A stretch of 64,000 nucleotides of DNA from Pulveribacter suum (GCF_003013695.1 NZ_CP027792.1:1-64000); one strand, 5' to 3'; positions 7,994 to 17,501 are shown, numbered from the stretch's first letter. Notes: generated by a model not told the origin, from the sequence alone. Numbers and translations: made by a program.

Positions 7994-10102
7994 ATGCACG
8001 CTCCTGCCACCTCTCCCGCTCCGCTGACAGATTCCCTGGTCCCGCCAAGCCGGGTGCGCACCAGTGACCCGCTGCTGCGCCTGCTGGCCGATGCCGTGCC
8101 GGTGATGCTGGCGTATTTCGACGCTCCGGAGATGCGCTGCGTGTTCGCCAACCAGCGCTATGCGGACTTCGCCGGCCTGGGCACCGACAGCATCATCGGC
8201 CGCACCGTGCGCGAGGTGATCGGCGAGGCCGCCTGGCTGGTCATCCTGCCGCACGTGCAGCGGGCCCTGGGCGGATATACGGCCTACTACACGCGCGACC
8301 ATGTCCACCCCGACGGCCAGGTGCGCTCGCTGGAGACCAGCCTGGTGCCCCATCTGGTCGAGCAGCGCCCCGGCGAGCCCCCGGCCATGGTGGGCGCCTT
8401 CGTGCTGATCAACGACATCACCCACCACCGCCGCGCCGAGCGCTCGGTGCGCGAGAGCGACGAGCGCATGCGCAAGTTCGCCTCCGCCACCGAGGAGGGC
8501 ATCGCCTTTCATGCCGACGGCACCATCGTGGATTGCAACGAGGCACTGCAGCGCCTGACGGGCTTTGAGCGCGCCGAACTGGTGGGCCGGCCCATCATCG
8601 ACTTCGCCCTGCCCGACTACCACGCCCGGGTGCGCGACTATGTGCAAAGCGGGCGCGAGGACACCTACGAGGTTGCCGTGCGGCACAAGCGCGGGCACGT
8701 GGTGCAGTTCGAGGTGGTGGGCAAGACCATGCCGCAGGTGGCCGGCGGCTACCGCGTGGTGGTGGTGCGCGACATCACCACGCGCAAGCAGGCGCAGGAG
8801 CGCGCCGAATTCCTGGCGCTGCACGACGCCCTCACCCTGCTGCCCAACCGCCGCCACCTCATGCAGCACCTGGGCCGCACGCTGGTCGAGGCGCAGGCAG
8901 CGCGCCAGCAGGTGGCGCTGCTGTTCATCGACCTGGACCACTTCAAGACCGTCAACGAGTCGCTGGGCCATGAGGCCGGCGACCTGCTGCTGTGCGAGGT
9001 GGCGCACCGGCTGCTGGCAGCCGGCCCCAGCAGCCCGTTCGCCGCCCGCGTGGGAGGCGACCAGTTCGTGGTCGTGCTGGACGGCCTGGACAGCAGCCTG
9101 CAGGCCGGCGCCGCCGCAGAGGCCCTGCTGGCACGCATGCGCGCGCCGTGCGCCATCAGCGGCACGCCGCTGTCGGTCTCTCCCTCCATCGGCATCAGCG
9201 TGTGCCCGCAGGACGGCTGCGGCGCCGACGAGCTGCTGCACCGCGCCGCCACGGCCATGCACCACGCCAAGGACAGCGGCCGCGGCATGCATGTGTTCTA
9301 CGCCCCGGGCATGGAAGGCCAGCCGGCCGCCCTGCTGCGCCAGGAGCACCTGCTGCGCGAGGCCGTGCTGCGCCAGAGCTTCGTGCTGCACTACCAGCCG
9401 CAGGTGAAGGTGGAGGGCGGCCAGCTGCACGGCTTTGAGGCGCTGGTGCGCTGGCAGCATCCCGGCCAGGGCCTGGTGGGGCCTGACGAATTCGTGGCCC
9501 TGGCCGAGTCGCGCGGGCTCATCACGCCGATCGGCCGCTGGGTGCTGCGCGAGGCCTGCCGCCAGCTCAAGGCCTGGCACGACGCCGGCCTGCCGCGCGT
9601 GCCGGTCGCCGTGAATCTCTCGGCCATCGAGTTCCGCCAGCGCGACGTGGTGGCCGACATCGCCCGCGTGCTGCACGAGTGCGACCTGCCGGCGCAGTAC
9701 CTGGAGGTGGAGATCACCGAATCGGCCCTGATGCAGCAGGTGGAGCAGACGCGCGAGACGCTGGACGGCCTGCAGGCGCTGGGCGTGGCCGTGGCGGTGG
9801 ACGACTTCGGCACCGGCTATTCGTCGCTGGCCTACCTCAAGCGCTACCCGCTCAACAAGATCAAGGTGGACCGCTCCTTCGTCGCCGACACGCCGGGCGA
9901 CAGCGACGACGTGGCCATCGTCACCGCCGTGGTGCAGCTGGCACGCAGTCTGCAACTGCAGTCCGTGGCCGAGGGCGTGGAGACGCCCGAGCAGCTGGCC
10001 CTGCTGCGCCGCCTGGGCTGCGACCTGGCCCAGGGCTACGGCATCGCCCGGCCCATGGACGCCACGCAGGCCGAGCAATGGCTGCGCGCCCTGCCCGGCT
10101 GA
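7994..10102 (+). CDS. PAS-PAS-GGDEF(degenerate)-EAL protein, probable c-di-GMP phosphodiesterase
   Basis: About 702 residues: two PAS sensor domains (residues roughly 25-140 and 155-275), a GGDEF domain and a C-terminal EAL domain. The cyclase signature reads GGDQF (about 354-358), with the catalytic Glu replaced by Gln and no RxxD inhibitory site, so cyclase activity is unlikely. The EAL domain keeps EALVRW (482-487), NLS, EITES, DDFGTGYSSL, the Lys in NKIKVDRSF and AEGVE, all expected for c-di-GMP hydrolysis. No membrane segment is seen, so it is cytoplasmic. The start is ATG 7994. It is divergent from the CDF gene across 82 bases. Confidence 0.93.
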   Translation: MHAPATSPAPLTDSLVPPSRVRTSDPLLRLLADAVPVMLAYFDAPEMRCVFANQRYADFAGLGTDSIIGRTVREVIGEAAWLVILPHVQRALGGYTAYYTRDHVHPDGQVRSLETSLVPHLVEQRPGEPPAMVGAFVLINDITHHRRAERSVRESDERMRKFASATEEGIAFHADGTIVDCNEALQRLTGFERAELVGRPIIDFALPDYHARVRDYVQSGREDTYEVAVRHKRGHVVQFEVVGKTMPQVAGGYRVVVVRDITTRKQAQERAEFLALHDALTLLPNRRHLMQHLGRTLVEAQAARQQVALLFIDLDHFKTVNESLGHEAGDLLLCEVAHRLLAAGPSSPFAARVGGDQFVVVLDGLDSSLQAGAAAEALLARMRAPCAISGTPLSVSPSIGISVCPQDGCGADELLHRAATAMHHAKDSGRGMHVFYAPGMEGQPAALLRQEHLLREAVLRQSFVLHYQPQVKVEGGQLHGFEALVRWQHPGQGLVGPDEFVALAESRGLITPIGRWVLREACRQLKAWHDAGLPRVPVAVNLSAIEFRQRDVVADIARVLHECDLPAQYLEVEITESALMQQVEQTRETLDGLQALGVAVAVDDFGTGYSSLAYLKRYPLNKIKVDRSFVADTPGDSDDVAIVTAVVQLARSLQLQSVAEGVETPEQLALLRRLGCDLAQGYGIARPMDATQAEQWLRALPG

Positions 10103-10133
10103 AACGGCCACGCCGGCTGTGGAAAATGGCGCC

Positions 10134-11615
10134 ATGGCCCATCTACCCGACCTCCCCGAACCCACCCTGCACAGCGACCCGGCCCAGGCCCTGGCGCGGG
10201 TGCAGGAGCTGTACCAGCACCAGATCGATCACCTGCGCGGCGCCATGCGCGACTTCGTGGCCGGCAGCATCCCGGACGGCCCGGTGCGCGCCTTCTACCC
10301 CTACGTGCGGCTGCAGACCAGCACCGTGGCGCGCGCGCCCACCCACCTGGCCTACGGCTTCGTGGAAGGCCCGGGGCGCTACGAGACCACGCTGACCCGA
10401 CCCGACCTGTTCGCCACCTACTACCTGGAGCAGCTGCGCCTGCTGCGCGCCAGCCACGGCGTGGAGCTGGAGGTGGGCCTGAGCAGCCAGCCCATCCCCG
10501 TCCATTTCTCGTTCGCCGAGCACGACCACATCGAGGGCACGCTCAGCCCCGAGCGGCGCCTGCTGATGCGCGACGTGTTCGACCTGCCCGACCTGAAGGC
10601 CATGGACGACGGCATCGCCAACGGCACCTGGCAGCAGCGCCCGGGCGAGCCGCAGCCGCTGTCGCTGTTCACCGGCCCGCGCGTGGATTATTCGCTGCAC
10701 CGCCTGCGCCACTACACCGGCACACAGCCGGAGTGGTTCCAGAACTTCGTGCTGTTCACCAACTACCAGTTCTACATCGACGAGTTCGTGCGCCTGGGCC
10801 GCGCCGAGATGGCCCGGCCGGACAGCGAGTACGTCGCCTTCATCGAGCCCGGCAACGTGGTCACCCGCCGCACCGGCTTAGCCCCCGAGGCCGGCGACGA
10901 GCTGGGCCTGGCGCCGCCGCGCCTGCCGCAGATGCCCGCCTACCATCTCGTGCGGGACGACAAGAGCGGCATCACCATGGTCAACATCGGCGTGGGCCCG
11001 AGCAACGCCAAGACCATCACCGACCACATCGCCGTGCTGCGCCCGCACGCCTGGATGATGCTGGGCCACTGCGCCGGCCTGCGCCACAGCCAGCAGCTGG
11101 GCGACTACGTGCTGGCCCACGCCTACGTGCGCGAGGACCACGTGCTGGACGAGGAGCTGCCGCTGTGGGTGCCGATTCCTGCGCTGGCGGAGATCCAGGT
11201 CGCGCTGCAGCAGGCCGTGGCCGAGATCACGCAGATGCCGCAGGACCAGCTCAAGCGCATCATGCGCACCGGCACGGTGGCCAGCACCGACAACCGCAAC
11301 TGGGAGCTGCTGCCCGACAACCTGCCCCAGCGGCGCTTTTCCCAAAGCCGCGCCGTGGCGCTGGACATGGAGAGCGCAACCATCGCCGCCAACGGCTTTC
11401 GCTTTCGCGTGCCCTACGGCACCTTGCTGTGCGTGAGCGACAAGCCGCTGCACGGCGAGATCAAGCTGCCCGGCATGGCCAACCACTTCTACCGCGAGCG
11501 CGTGGACCAGCACCTGCGCATCGGCATGCGCGCCGTGGACATCCTGCGCGAAGGCGGCGTGCAGCGACTGCACAGCCGCAAGCTGCGCAGCTTTGCCGAG
11601 GTGGCGTTTCAGTAA
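10134..11615 (+). CDS. amn: AMP nucleosidase
   Basis: A 493-residue protein matching AMP nucleosidase along its length: an N-terminal regulatory domain (PYVRLQTSTVARAPTHLAYG) and a C-terminal phosphorylase-fold domain (MVNIGVGPSNAKTITDH, MLGHCAGLRHSQ, DMESATIAANGFRFRVPYGTLL). It cleaves AMP to adenine and ribose-5-phosphate and so helps set adenylate levels. The start is ATG 10134 (MAHLPDLPEP); an in-frame GTG five codons upstream is less likely. It lies 31 bases after the EAL gene and 21 bases before the diguanylate cyclase gene, so the three may be co-transcribed and link nucleotide turnover with c-di-GMP control. That link is inference. Confidence 0.93.
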   Translation: MAHLPDLPEPTLHSDPAQALARVQELYQHQIDHLRGAMRDFVAGSIPDGPVRAFYPYVRLQTSTVARAPTHLAYGFVEGPGRYETTLTRPDLFATYYLEQLRLLRASHGVELEVGLSSQPIPVHFSFAEHDHIEGTLSPERRLLMRDVFDLPDLKAMDDGIANGTWQQRPGEPQPLSLFTGPRVDYSLHRLRHYTGTQPEWFQNFVLFTNYQFYIDEFVRLGRAEMARPDSEYVAFIEPGNVVTRRTGLAPEAGDELGLAPPRLPQMPAYHLVRDDKSGITMVNIGVGPSNAKTITDHIAVLRPHAWMMLGHCAGLRHSQQLGDYVLAHAYVREDHVLDEELPLWVPIPALAEIQVALQQAVAEITQMPQDQLKRIMRTGTVASTDNRNWELLPDNLPQRRFSQSRAVALDMESATIAANGFRFRVPYGTLLCVSDKPLHGEIKLPGMANHFYRERVDQHLRIGMRAVDILREGGVQRLHSRKLRSFAEVAFQ

Positions 11616-11636
11616 AGCCGCAGGAACATGCCGAAC

Positions 11637-12821
11637 ATGGCACTGGACCTGCCGTCTTTGCTGATCGCGGCGGCTGTCAACCTCTTCGCGCTTTCGGCGG
11701 CACTGCCCGCCATCATGGGCCGCGACCTGAGCCCGGCTGCGCGCAGCGCCCAGCGCAGCGTGCTGCTGCAGGCTGCAGCCTGGGCCAGCGTGCTGGGCGC
11801 CGCCGCAGCTGCAGACGCGGGTCGCCCGCAGCTGGACCACCTGCTGTCCACCATGTCCGTCGCCTGCAGTGCGCTGTCGCTGTGGCAGCTGCACCGTGCA
11901 CTGGGCGGCTGGCTTGGCCCGCGCCTGGGCCGCCTCCTGGTGCCGGTGCTGGCGCTGCTCATCCCGCTGGGCTACACACTGGGCTTTGGACACTATGCAT
12001 TTCGTGTGGGCTGGTCCAATCTCCTGCTGGCCGTCCTGGCGCTGCTGGTTGCCGCCTCGACCCTGCGGCCCGCCAGGCCCGCATCGTCGTGCTGGCGCCT
12101 GCTGTTGCTGGGCTGCCTGGCCGTCATGGCGTGCTTCACGGCCGCGCGCGGCGTGCTGGGCGCCTTTACCGACCTGTATCCCAGCTTTCGCACACCCCAC
12201 CCCGTGAATCTGGCGGCGGCACTGGCGCTCAACCTGTGCACCGTGCTCGGCGTCGTCGCACTGCTTACGGCCTGGCGTGAAGAGGCCGAGCAGCGCTTGC
12301 AGGCGCTGGCGCTGACCGATGGCCTGACCGGCCTGCTGAACCGGCGCGGCTTCGACCAAGGCTGCGCCGCGCTGCACGCACAGGCCCGGCGCTACGGCTG
12401 GCCGCTGACCGCGTTGATGCTGGACCTGGACGATTTCAAGCCCATCAACGATCGCCATGGCCATGAAGCGGGTGACCGCGCACTGCAGTTGTTCGCCCAG
12501 GTGCTGCGCCAGCAGACCCGTGAAGGAGACATCCTGGGACGCCTGGGCGGCGACGAGTTCGCCGTGCTGCTGGCGCATGACGACGCACGCGGCGTCCAGG
12601 CACTGATCACGCGCCTGGATGCGCAATTGCAGACGCAGGCGCTGCTGGGGCTCCCGGAACTGGTCCTGCACTTCAGCGCTGGCACCGCCACGCTGCAACC
12701 AGGCGACGGGACTCCCGGCGCCCTCCTGGCGCGCGCCGATGCGGCGCTGTACGCGGCCAAGGCCGCACGGCCTGCCGCTGTCCGCCGTTCCGCGCCAACG
12801 CCGCTGCACGTGCCTGAATGA
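11637..12821 (+). CDS. membrane diguanylate cyclase (GGDEF domain)
   Basis: About 394 residues: an N-terminal block of roughly six membrane helices (to about residue 210), then one GGDEF domain starting at ALTDGLTGLLNRRGF. The active site is intact (GGDEF, residues 304-308) and an RxxD inhibitory site (REGD) lies at the canonical spacing upstream, so an active, product-inhibited cyclase is expected. Two ATGs are possible (11628 and 11637). I prefer 11637 because AGGAA at 11622 is too close to the first. It follows amn closely, and its GGDEF activity would oppose the phosphodiesterase two genes upstream. Confidence 0.9.
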   Translation: MALDLPSLLIAAAVNLFALSAALPAIMGRDLSPAARSAQRSVLLQAAAWASVLGAAAAADAGRPQLDHLLSTMSVACSALSLWQLHRALGGWLGPRLGRLLVPVLALLIPLGYTLGFGHYAFRVGWSNLLLAVLALLVAASTLRPARPASSCWRLLLLGCLAVMACFTAARGVLGAFTDLYPSFRTPHPVNLAAALALNLCTVLGVVALLTAWREEAEQRLQALALTDGLTGLLNRRGFDQGCAALHAQARRYGWPLTALMLDLDDFKPINDRHGHEAGDRALQLFAQVLRQQTREGDILGRLGGDEFAVLLAHDDARGVQALITRLDAQLQTQALLGLPELVLHFSAGTATLQPGDGTPGALLARADAALYAAKAARPAAVRRSAPTPLHVPE

Positions 12822-12860
12822 CCCGCCCCCTGCCCGGAGCCAAGCGCGCGCTGGCTGGCT

Positions 12861-14459
12861 TCACGCCAGGGCTGACTGACGGATCATCTCCGCCGCCCGT
12901 TCGGCGATCATCACCGTGGGCGCGTTGGTGTTGCCGCTGACGATGCGCGGCATGACGGACGCATCGACCACGCGCAGGCCCTGCACGCCGCGCACACGCA
13001 GCTGGCTGTCCACCACGTCACGGGGCCCCGCGCCCATGCGGCAGCTGCCCACGGGGTGGTAGATGGTGTCGGCGCGGCGGCGGATGAACTGGGCGATCTG
13101 CTCGTCGCTGTGCGCGCCGGCTGAATCCGCCAGCTCGCGCGCGCCGTGACGCGCCAGGGGCGGCTGCGCCAGGAGGGTGCGCGTCAGGCGCACGCCGCGC
13201 ACCAGGCGCGCCAGGTCGTCACCGTCGCTCAGGAAGGCCGGGTCCACCAGCGGCGCGGCGCGCGCATCGGCGCTGGCCAGGCGCACGCTGCCGCGGCTCT
13301 TGGGCTGCAGCAGGCACACGTGGCACGAGTAGCCGTGCCCCCAGCTGGCCGTGCGGCCGTGGTTCACCAACTTGCCGATCACGAAGTGCAGCTGCAGGTC
13401 GGGCACCGCCTCGCCGGGCTGGCTCTTGAGGAAGGCGCCGGCCTCGGCGAAGTTGGTGGTCAGCATGCCCGTGCGCCGGCGGCGCCACTCGCTTAACCCC
13501 GCCAGCAGCCGGCGCGCGCCGCCAGCCGACAGGCCGAACAGGTCGGGCAGCTGCGGCGCGTTCAGCACCAGCACCACGTCCGGGTGGTCATGCAGCTGCT
13601 CGCCCACGCCGGGCAGGTTGTGCACCACGGCGATGCCGTGCCGCTGCAGCTCCTCGGCCGGCCCCACGCCCGAGAGCTTGAGCAGCTGCGGCGACAGCAG
13701 CGCGCCGGCCGACAGCAGCACCTCGCGCGTGGCGCGCACGGTGTGCTGTTGCCCGCCATGCTCGTACTCCACGCCCACCGCGCGGCGGCCCTCGCCGAAG
13801 ACGATGCGCGTGGCGTGCGCGCCGGTGATCACGTGCAAATTGGGCCGCGCCAGGTGCGGCGTGAGATAGCCCTTGGCCACGCTGAAGCGCTCGCCGCCCT
13901 GGTGCGTGACCTGGTACAGCCCCACGCCCTCCAGCTGCGCGCCATTGAAGTCGTCGTTGCGTGCATGGCCGGCCTGCACGCCGGCCTCGACGAAGTCGCG
14001 GCTGATGCGGTGCGGCGAGAGCAGGTCGGCCACGTTGAGCGGCCCGCCCGTGCCGTGCAGGCTGCTGGCGCCGCGCTCGTTGTTTTCTGCGCGCAGGAAA
14101 TAGGGCAGCACGCCGGCCCAGCCCCAGCCGGGGTTGCCTTGCGCTTCCCAGTGGTCGTAGTCGCTGGGGTGGCCGCGGGCATAGATCATCGCGTTGACCG
14201 AGCTGGAGCCGCCCAGCACCTTGCCGCGCGGCTGGTAGCCGCGGCGCCCGCCCAGGCCTGCCTGCGGCGTGGTCTTGATGCGCCAGTTGTGCGCACCCGT
14301 GGCCGCCAGCGCGGCCAGGCCGCCGGGGCAGTGGATGAGGGCGCTGGTGTCGCGGCTGCCCGCTTCCAGCAGGCACACGCGCACGGCAGGGTCTTCGCTC
14401 AGGCGGCCGGCCAGCACGCAGCCGGCCGAGCCGCCGCCGATCACGATGTAGTCGAACAT
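12861..14459 (-). CDS. GMC family oxidoreductase (choline dehydrogenase-like)
   Basis: A 532-residue flavoprotein. It starts with the FAD dinucleotide motif IVIGGGSAGCVLAGRL, followed by an ADP-binding Glu (LLEAG) and the GMC signature region RGKVLGGSSSVNAMIYARG. The active-site His is in YHPVGSCRMG near the C-terminus. Family members oxidise primary or secondary alcohols using FAD; choline dehydrogenase is the best-known relative, but there are no betaine genes nearby and the substrate is open. No signal peptide is seen. It is divergent from the 3-hydroxyacyl-CoA dehydrogenase gene, with 104 bases between starts. Confidence 0.92.
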   Translation of the reverse strand: MFDYIVIGGGSAGCVLAGRLSEDPAVRVCLLEAGSRDTSALIHCPGGLAALAATGAHNWRIKTTPQAGLGGRRGYQPRGKVLGGSSSVNAMIYARGHPSDYDHWEAQGNPGWGWAGVLPYFLRAENNERGASSLHGTGGPLNVADLLSPHRISRDFVEAGVQAGHARNDDFNGAQLEGVGLYQVTHQGGERFSVAKGYLTPHLARPNLHVITGAHATRIVFGEGRRAVGVEYEHGGQQHTVRATREVLLSAGALLSPQLLKLSGVGPAEELQRHGIAVVHNLPGVGEQLHDHPDVVLVLNAPQLPDLFGLSAGGARRLLAGLSEWRRRRTGMLTTNFAEAGAFLKSQPGEAVPDLQLHFVIGKLVNHGRTASWGHGYSCHVCLLQPKSRGSVRLASADARAAPLVDPAFLSDGDDLARLVRGVRLTRTLLAQPPLARHGARELADSAGAHSDEQIAQFIRRRADTIYHPVGSCRMGAGPRDVVDSQLRVRGVQGLRVVDASVMPRIVSGNTNAPTVMIAERAAEMIRQSALA

Positions 14460-14563
14460 GGGGTGTCTCCTGTCGGTGCCCGTTGTCTCGCCTGCGCGCG
14501 CCGGTGCCGGCAGCCGATACGATCACGGGTTTGTTTCATTTCCCTTGCACGAGGATTCTTTAT

Positions 14564-15412
14564 ATGACGATTTCAACCGTGGGCATCATTGGAGCAGGCA
14601 CCATGGGCAACGGCATCGCGCAGGCCTGTGCCGTAGTGGGCATCGACGTGGTGATGGTGGATGTCTCGGCCGCTGCCGTGCAAAAGGGCGTGGCCACCGT
14701 GGCCGGCAGCCTGGACCGCCTCATCAAGAAGGACAAGATGAGCGCCGCCGACAAGGACGCCGCTCTCGCGCGCATCAAGACTTCGACCAGCTACGACGAC
14801 CTGAAGGCCGCGCAGATCGTGATCGAGGCCGCCACCGAGAACTACGAGCTCAAGCTGAAGATCTTGAAGCAGGTGGACGCGCTCGTGGCGCCCGAAGTGA
14901 TCATCGCCTCCAACACCTCGTCGATCTCGATCACCCAGCTGGCCGCCGCCACCAGCCGCGCCGACAAGTTCATCGGCATGCACTTCTTCAACCCCGTGCC
15001 CCTGATGGCGCTGGTGGAGATCATCCGGGGGCTGCAGACGTCTGACGCCACGCACGACGCCGTGAAGGCGCTGTCCGAGCGCCTGGGCAAGAGCCCCATC
15101 ACGGTGAAGAACGCGCCCGGCTTCGTGGTCAACCGCATCCTGGTGCCGATGATCAACGAGGCCTTCTTCGTGCTGGCTGAAGGGCTGGCGACGCCCGAGG
15201 ATATCGACGCCGGCATGAAGCTGGGCTGCAACCAGCCCATCGGCCCGCTGGCGCTGGCCGACATGATCGGCCTGGATGTGTGCCTGGCCGTGATGGACGT
15301 GTACCTGACCGAGTTCGGCGACAGCAAGTACCGCCCCTGCCCGCTGCTCAAGGAGTACGTGGCCGCCGGCCGCCTGGGGCGCAAGACGGGCCGGGGCGTG
15401 TATGCCTACTGA
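14564..15412 (+). CDS. 3-hydroxybutyryl-CoA / 3-hydroxyacyl-CoA dehydrogenase
   Basis: A 282-residue soluble dehydrogenase. The NAD-binding Rossmann motif GIIGAGTMG is at residues 7-15, SNTSS (116-120) and catalytic His140 in IGMHFFNP follow, then the C-terminal helical domain with NAPGFVVNRI and GRKTGRGVYAY. It oxidises L-3-hydroxyacyl-CoA to 3-ketoacyl-CoA in fatty acid, butyrate or PHB-linked metabolism. The length matches the short single-function (Hbd/PaaH) type, not the FadB fusion. The start is ATG 14564, preceded by GAGGA; an upstream extension to 14483 lacks family similarity. Confidence 0.94.
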   Translation: MTISTVGIIGAGTMGNGIAQACAVVGIDVVMVDVSAAAVQKGVATVAGSLDRLIKKDKMSAADKDAALARIKTSTSYDDLKAAQIVIEAATENYELKLKILKQVDALVAPEVIIASNTSSISITQLAAATSRADKFIGMHFFNPVPLMALVEIIRGLQTSDATHDAVKALSERLGKSPITVKNAPGFVVNRILVPMINEAFFVLAEGLATPEDIDAGMKLGCNQPIGPLALADMIGLDVCLAVMDVYLTEFGDSKYRPCPLLKEYVAAGRLGRKTGRGVYAY

Positions 15413-15533
15413 CACCCCCCTGAGCCGCTAGCGCGGCTTCCCCCCGCTCTCGCAACGCTGCGCGTTGCGGGCAGGGGGACGACGCCACTGGACCGGCGAA
15501 GCCGGATCCACGGCGTCTGATGGCTTGAGGCGC
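15413..15533 (+). repeat. second interspersed element (long hairpin-rich), copy 1
   Basis: Fills the gap between the dehydrogenase and aldolase genes. It contains CTGAGCCGCTAGCGCGGCTTC, then a perfect 7-bp stem CGCAACG-CTGCG-CGTTGCG (15451-15469), then GACGACGCCACTGGACCGGCG. An inverted, diverged copy sits at 49610-49697. It may act as a terminator for the dehydrogenase gene. Confidence 0.75.
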
Positions 15534-15584
15534 GCCAGTTTTTTACGTAGCGATCAGGCCGCGACCTGTAGGAGGACGATTTCC

Positions 15585-16385
15585 ATGCCTCAGAAAAACC
15601 CCTTCAAGCACGCCCTGGCCGCCGGCCAGGCGCAGATCGGGCTGTGGTGCACGCTGGCCTCGCCCTACGCGGCGGAGCTGGTCGCCGGCTCGGGCTTTGA
15701 CTGGCTGCTGCTGGACATGGAGCACACGCCTGCCGACGTGCCGCTGGTGCTGCAGCAGCTGCAGGCCGTCGCGGCCGAGCCGCTGGGGCGCCCGCACCCG
15801 GTGGTGCGCGCGGCGTGGAACGACCCGGTGCTGATCAAGCGCATCCTGGACATCGGCGCGCAGACGCTGCTGCTGCCCTTTGTGCAGAACGCGCAAGAAG
15901 CGTGCGCCGCCGTGGCTGCCATGCGCTATGCCCCGCGCGGCCTGCGGGGCATGGGCGGCACCATGCGCGCCTCGCACTACGGGCGCGATACCAACTACGT
16001 GCAGGACGCCGAGAGTGAGCTGTGCCTGCTGGTGCAGGTGGAGACCGCCGAGGCGCTGACCCACATCGAGGCCATCGCCGCCGTCGAGGGCGTGGATGGC
16101 ATCTTCATCGGCCCGGCCGATCTCTCGGCCAGCATGGGCTACCCCGGCAACGCCGGCCACCCGGCAGTGCGCGCCGCCATCGACGACGCCATCCGCCGCA
16201 TCCGCGCCACCGGCAAGGCGCCCGGCATCCTGATGGTGGACGAGGCCCGCGCGCGCGAGTGCCTGGCCCTGGGCGCGCAGTTCGTCGCCGTGGGCATGGA
16301 CATGATGCTGCTGCGCGACGCCGCCGACGGCCTGGCCGCCGCCTTCCGCCCGGGTGCACGGGGAGCGGTGCGGACCACGTACTGA
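15585..16385 (+). CDS. HpcH/HpaI family aldolase
   Basis: A 266-residue class II aldolase of the HpcH/HpaI family, with its hallmark segments: GLWCTLASPYAAELVAGSGFDWLLLDMEHTPAD near the N-terminus, VQVETAEAL (metal-binding Glu) and GIFIGPADLSASMG (metal-binding Asp) in the second half. These enzymes cleave 4-hydroxy-2-oxo acids such as those from homoprotocatechuate or deoxy-sugar-acid breakdown to pyruvate plus an aldehyde. No other pathway genes are adjacent, so the physiological substrate is unknown. The ATG at 15585 is supported by a good GGAGGA 9 bases upstream. A strong terminator follows the gene. Confidence 0.9.
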   Translation: MPQKNPFKHALAAGQAQIGLWCTLASPYAAELVAGSGFDWLLLDMEHTPADVPLVLQQLQAVAAEPLGRPHPVVRAAWNDPVLIKRILDIGAQTLLLPFVQNAQEACAAVAAMRYAPRGLRGMGGTMRASHYGRDTNYVQDAESELCLLVQVETAEALTHIEAIAAVEGVDGIFIGPADLSASMGYPGNAGHPAVRAAIDDAIRRIRATGKAPGILMVDEARARECLALGAQFVAVGMDMMLLRDAADGLAAAFRPGARGAVRTTY

Positions 16386-16410
16386 CCCGCCGCACGCGCT
16401 TGACTACCAC

Positions 16411-16440
16411 GCCCCGGCCTGCCCGGGGTGTTTTGTTTTT
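16411..16440 (+). terminator. rho-independent terminator after the HpaI-type aldolase
   Basis: Stem CCCCGG (16412-16417) with CCGGGG (16423-16428), loop CCTGC, then TGTTTTGTTTTT. Confidence 0.85.
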
Positions 16441-16512
16441 CATGCCAAATCGGCCTCAAACGCTTAACCAGTATGCGGTAGCAGCTCCTTTTTCAGGAGC
16501 AAAAGGCCCCCG
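16441..16512 (-). repeat. palindromic repeat copy 5 (diverged)
   Basis: Reverse-orientation copy starting CCAAATCGGCCTCAAACGCTT, with a weakened right arm (GCGGTAGCAGCTC) and a following small hairpin CTCCTTTTTCAGGAG. It lies between the aldolase terminator and the ohrR operator. Confidence 0.6.
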
Positions 16513-16530
16513 GCCTATAGCGGATCATCG

Positions 16531-16560
16531 CATTTGAATTGCACACAATTTAATTGCTCG
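16531..16560 (-). promoter_or_regulatory. putative OhrR operator upstream of ohrR
   Basis: AT-rich inverted and direct repeat islands: on the minus strand GCAATTAAATTGTG is followed by TGCAATTCAAATGC. The layout matches the known OhrR box of Bacillus (two ACAATTAAATTGT-type half-palindromes in tandem). It ends 13 bases before the ohrR start codon, so bound OhrR would block the promoter of the ohrR-ohr pair. Confidence 0.75.
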
Positions 16561-16573
16561 TCATAATCACCCC

Positions 16574-17035
16574 ATGGCCCCACGCCCCCGCCCTCTTCCA
16601 TCGCCCGCCGAGCTGCTGCGCCTGGACCACCAGGTCTGCTTCGCGCTGTATTCCGCCTCGCTGGCCATGACGAAGCTGTACACGCCGCTGCTGGACGCGC
16701 TGGGCCTGACCTACCCGCAATACGTGGCCCTGCTGGCGCTGTGGGAGCGCGACGGCCTCACCGTCTCCGAGCTGGGCGAGCGGCTGTTCCTGGACTCCGG
16801 CACGCTCACGCCGCTGCTCAAGCGGCTGCAGGCCGCCGGCCTGGTGGCCCGCCAGCGCGACCCGCAGGACGAGCGCCGCGTGCGCATCACGCTCACGCCG
16901 CAGGGCCAGGCGCTGCGCCAGCGCGCCGAGGGCATTCCGCGCTGCGTGATGGAGCGCAGCCAGTGCGATGTCTCCGAGCTGCAGGCGCTCACGCGCCAGC
17001 TCACCACCCTGCGCGACCGCCTGGCCGCGCGCTGA
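16574..17035 (+). CDS. ohrR: MarR-family organic hydroperoxide sensor OhrR
   Basis: A 153-residue winged-helix MarR-family repressor. Reactive-Cys candidate Cys22 sits in [12 protein letters not shown], the position used by OhrR for peroxide sensing. Cys124 and Cys131 lie in the C-terminal helix region, so this is likely the two-Cys (Xanthomonas-like) type that forms an intersubunit disulphide. The wing is [16 protein letters not shown]. It should repress ohr and itself until oxidised by organic hydroperoxides. The ohr gene begins 31 bases downstream, and a matching operator lies immediately upstream. Confidence 0.92.
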   Translation: MAPRPRPLPSPAELLRLDHQVCFALYSASLAMTKLYTPLLDALGLTYPQYVALLALWERDGLTVSELGERLFLDSGTLTPLLKRLQAAGLVARQRDPQDERRVRITLTPQGQALRQRAEGIPRCVMERSQCDVSELQALTRQLTTLRDRLAAR

Positions 17036-17066
17036 CCTTCCCCTCCGTTTCTGAAAGGAACACACC

Positions 17067-17483
<417 letters not shown>

Positions 17484-17501
17484 TCCGCCTGTCCGCACGG
17501 T

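Noticed and set aside
7964-10165. 733-codon frame on the minus strand opposite the EAL gene
   Set aside because: His/Gln/Arg-rich composition typical of antisense to GC-rich genes, with no start context, and covered by a clear PAS-GGDEF-EAL gene.
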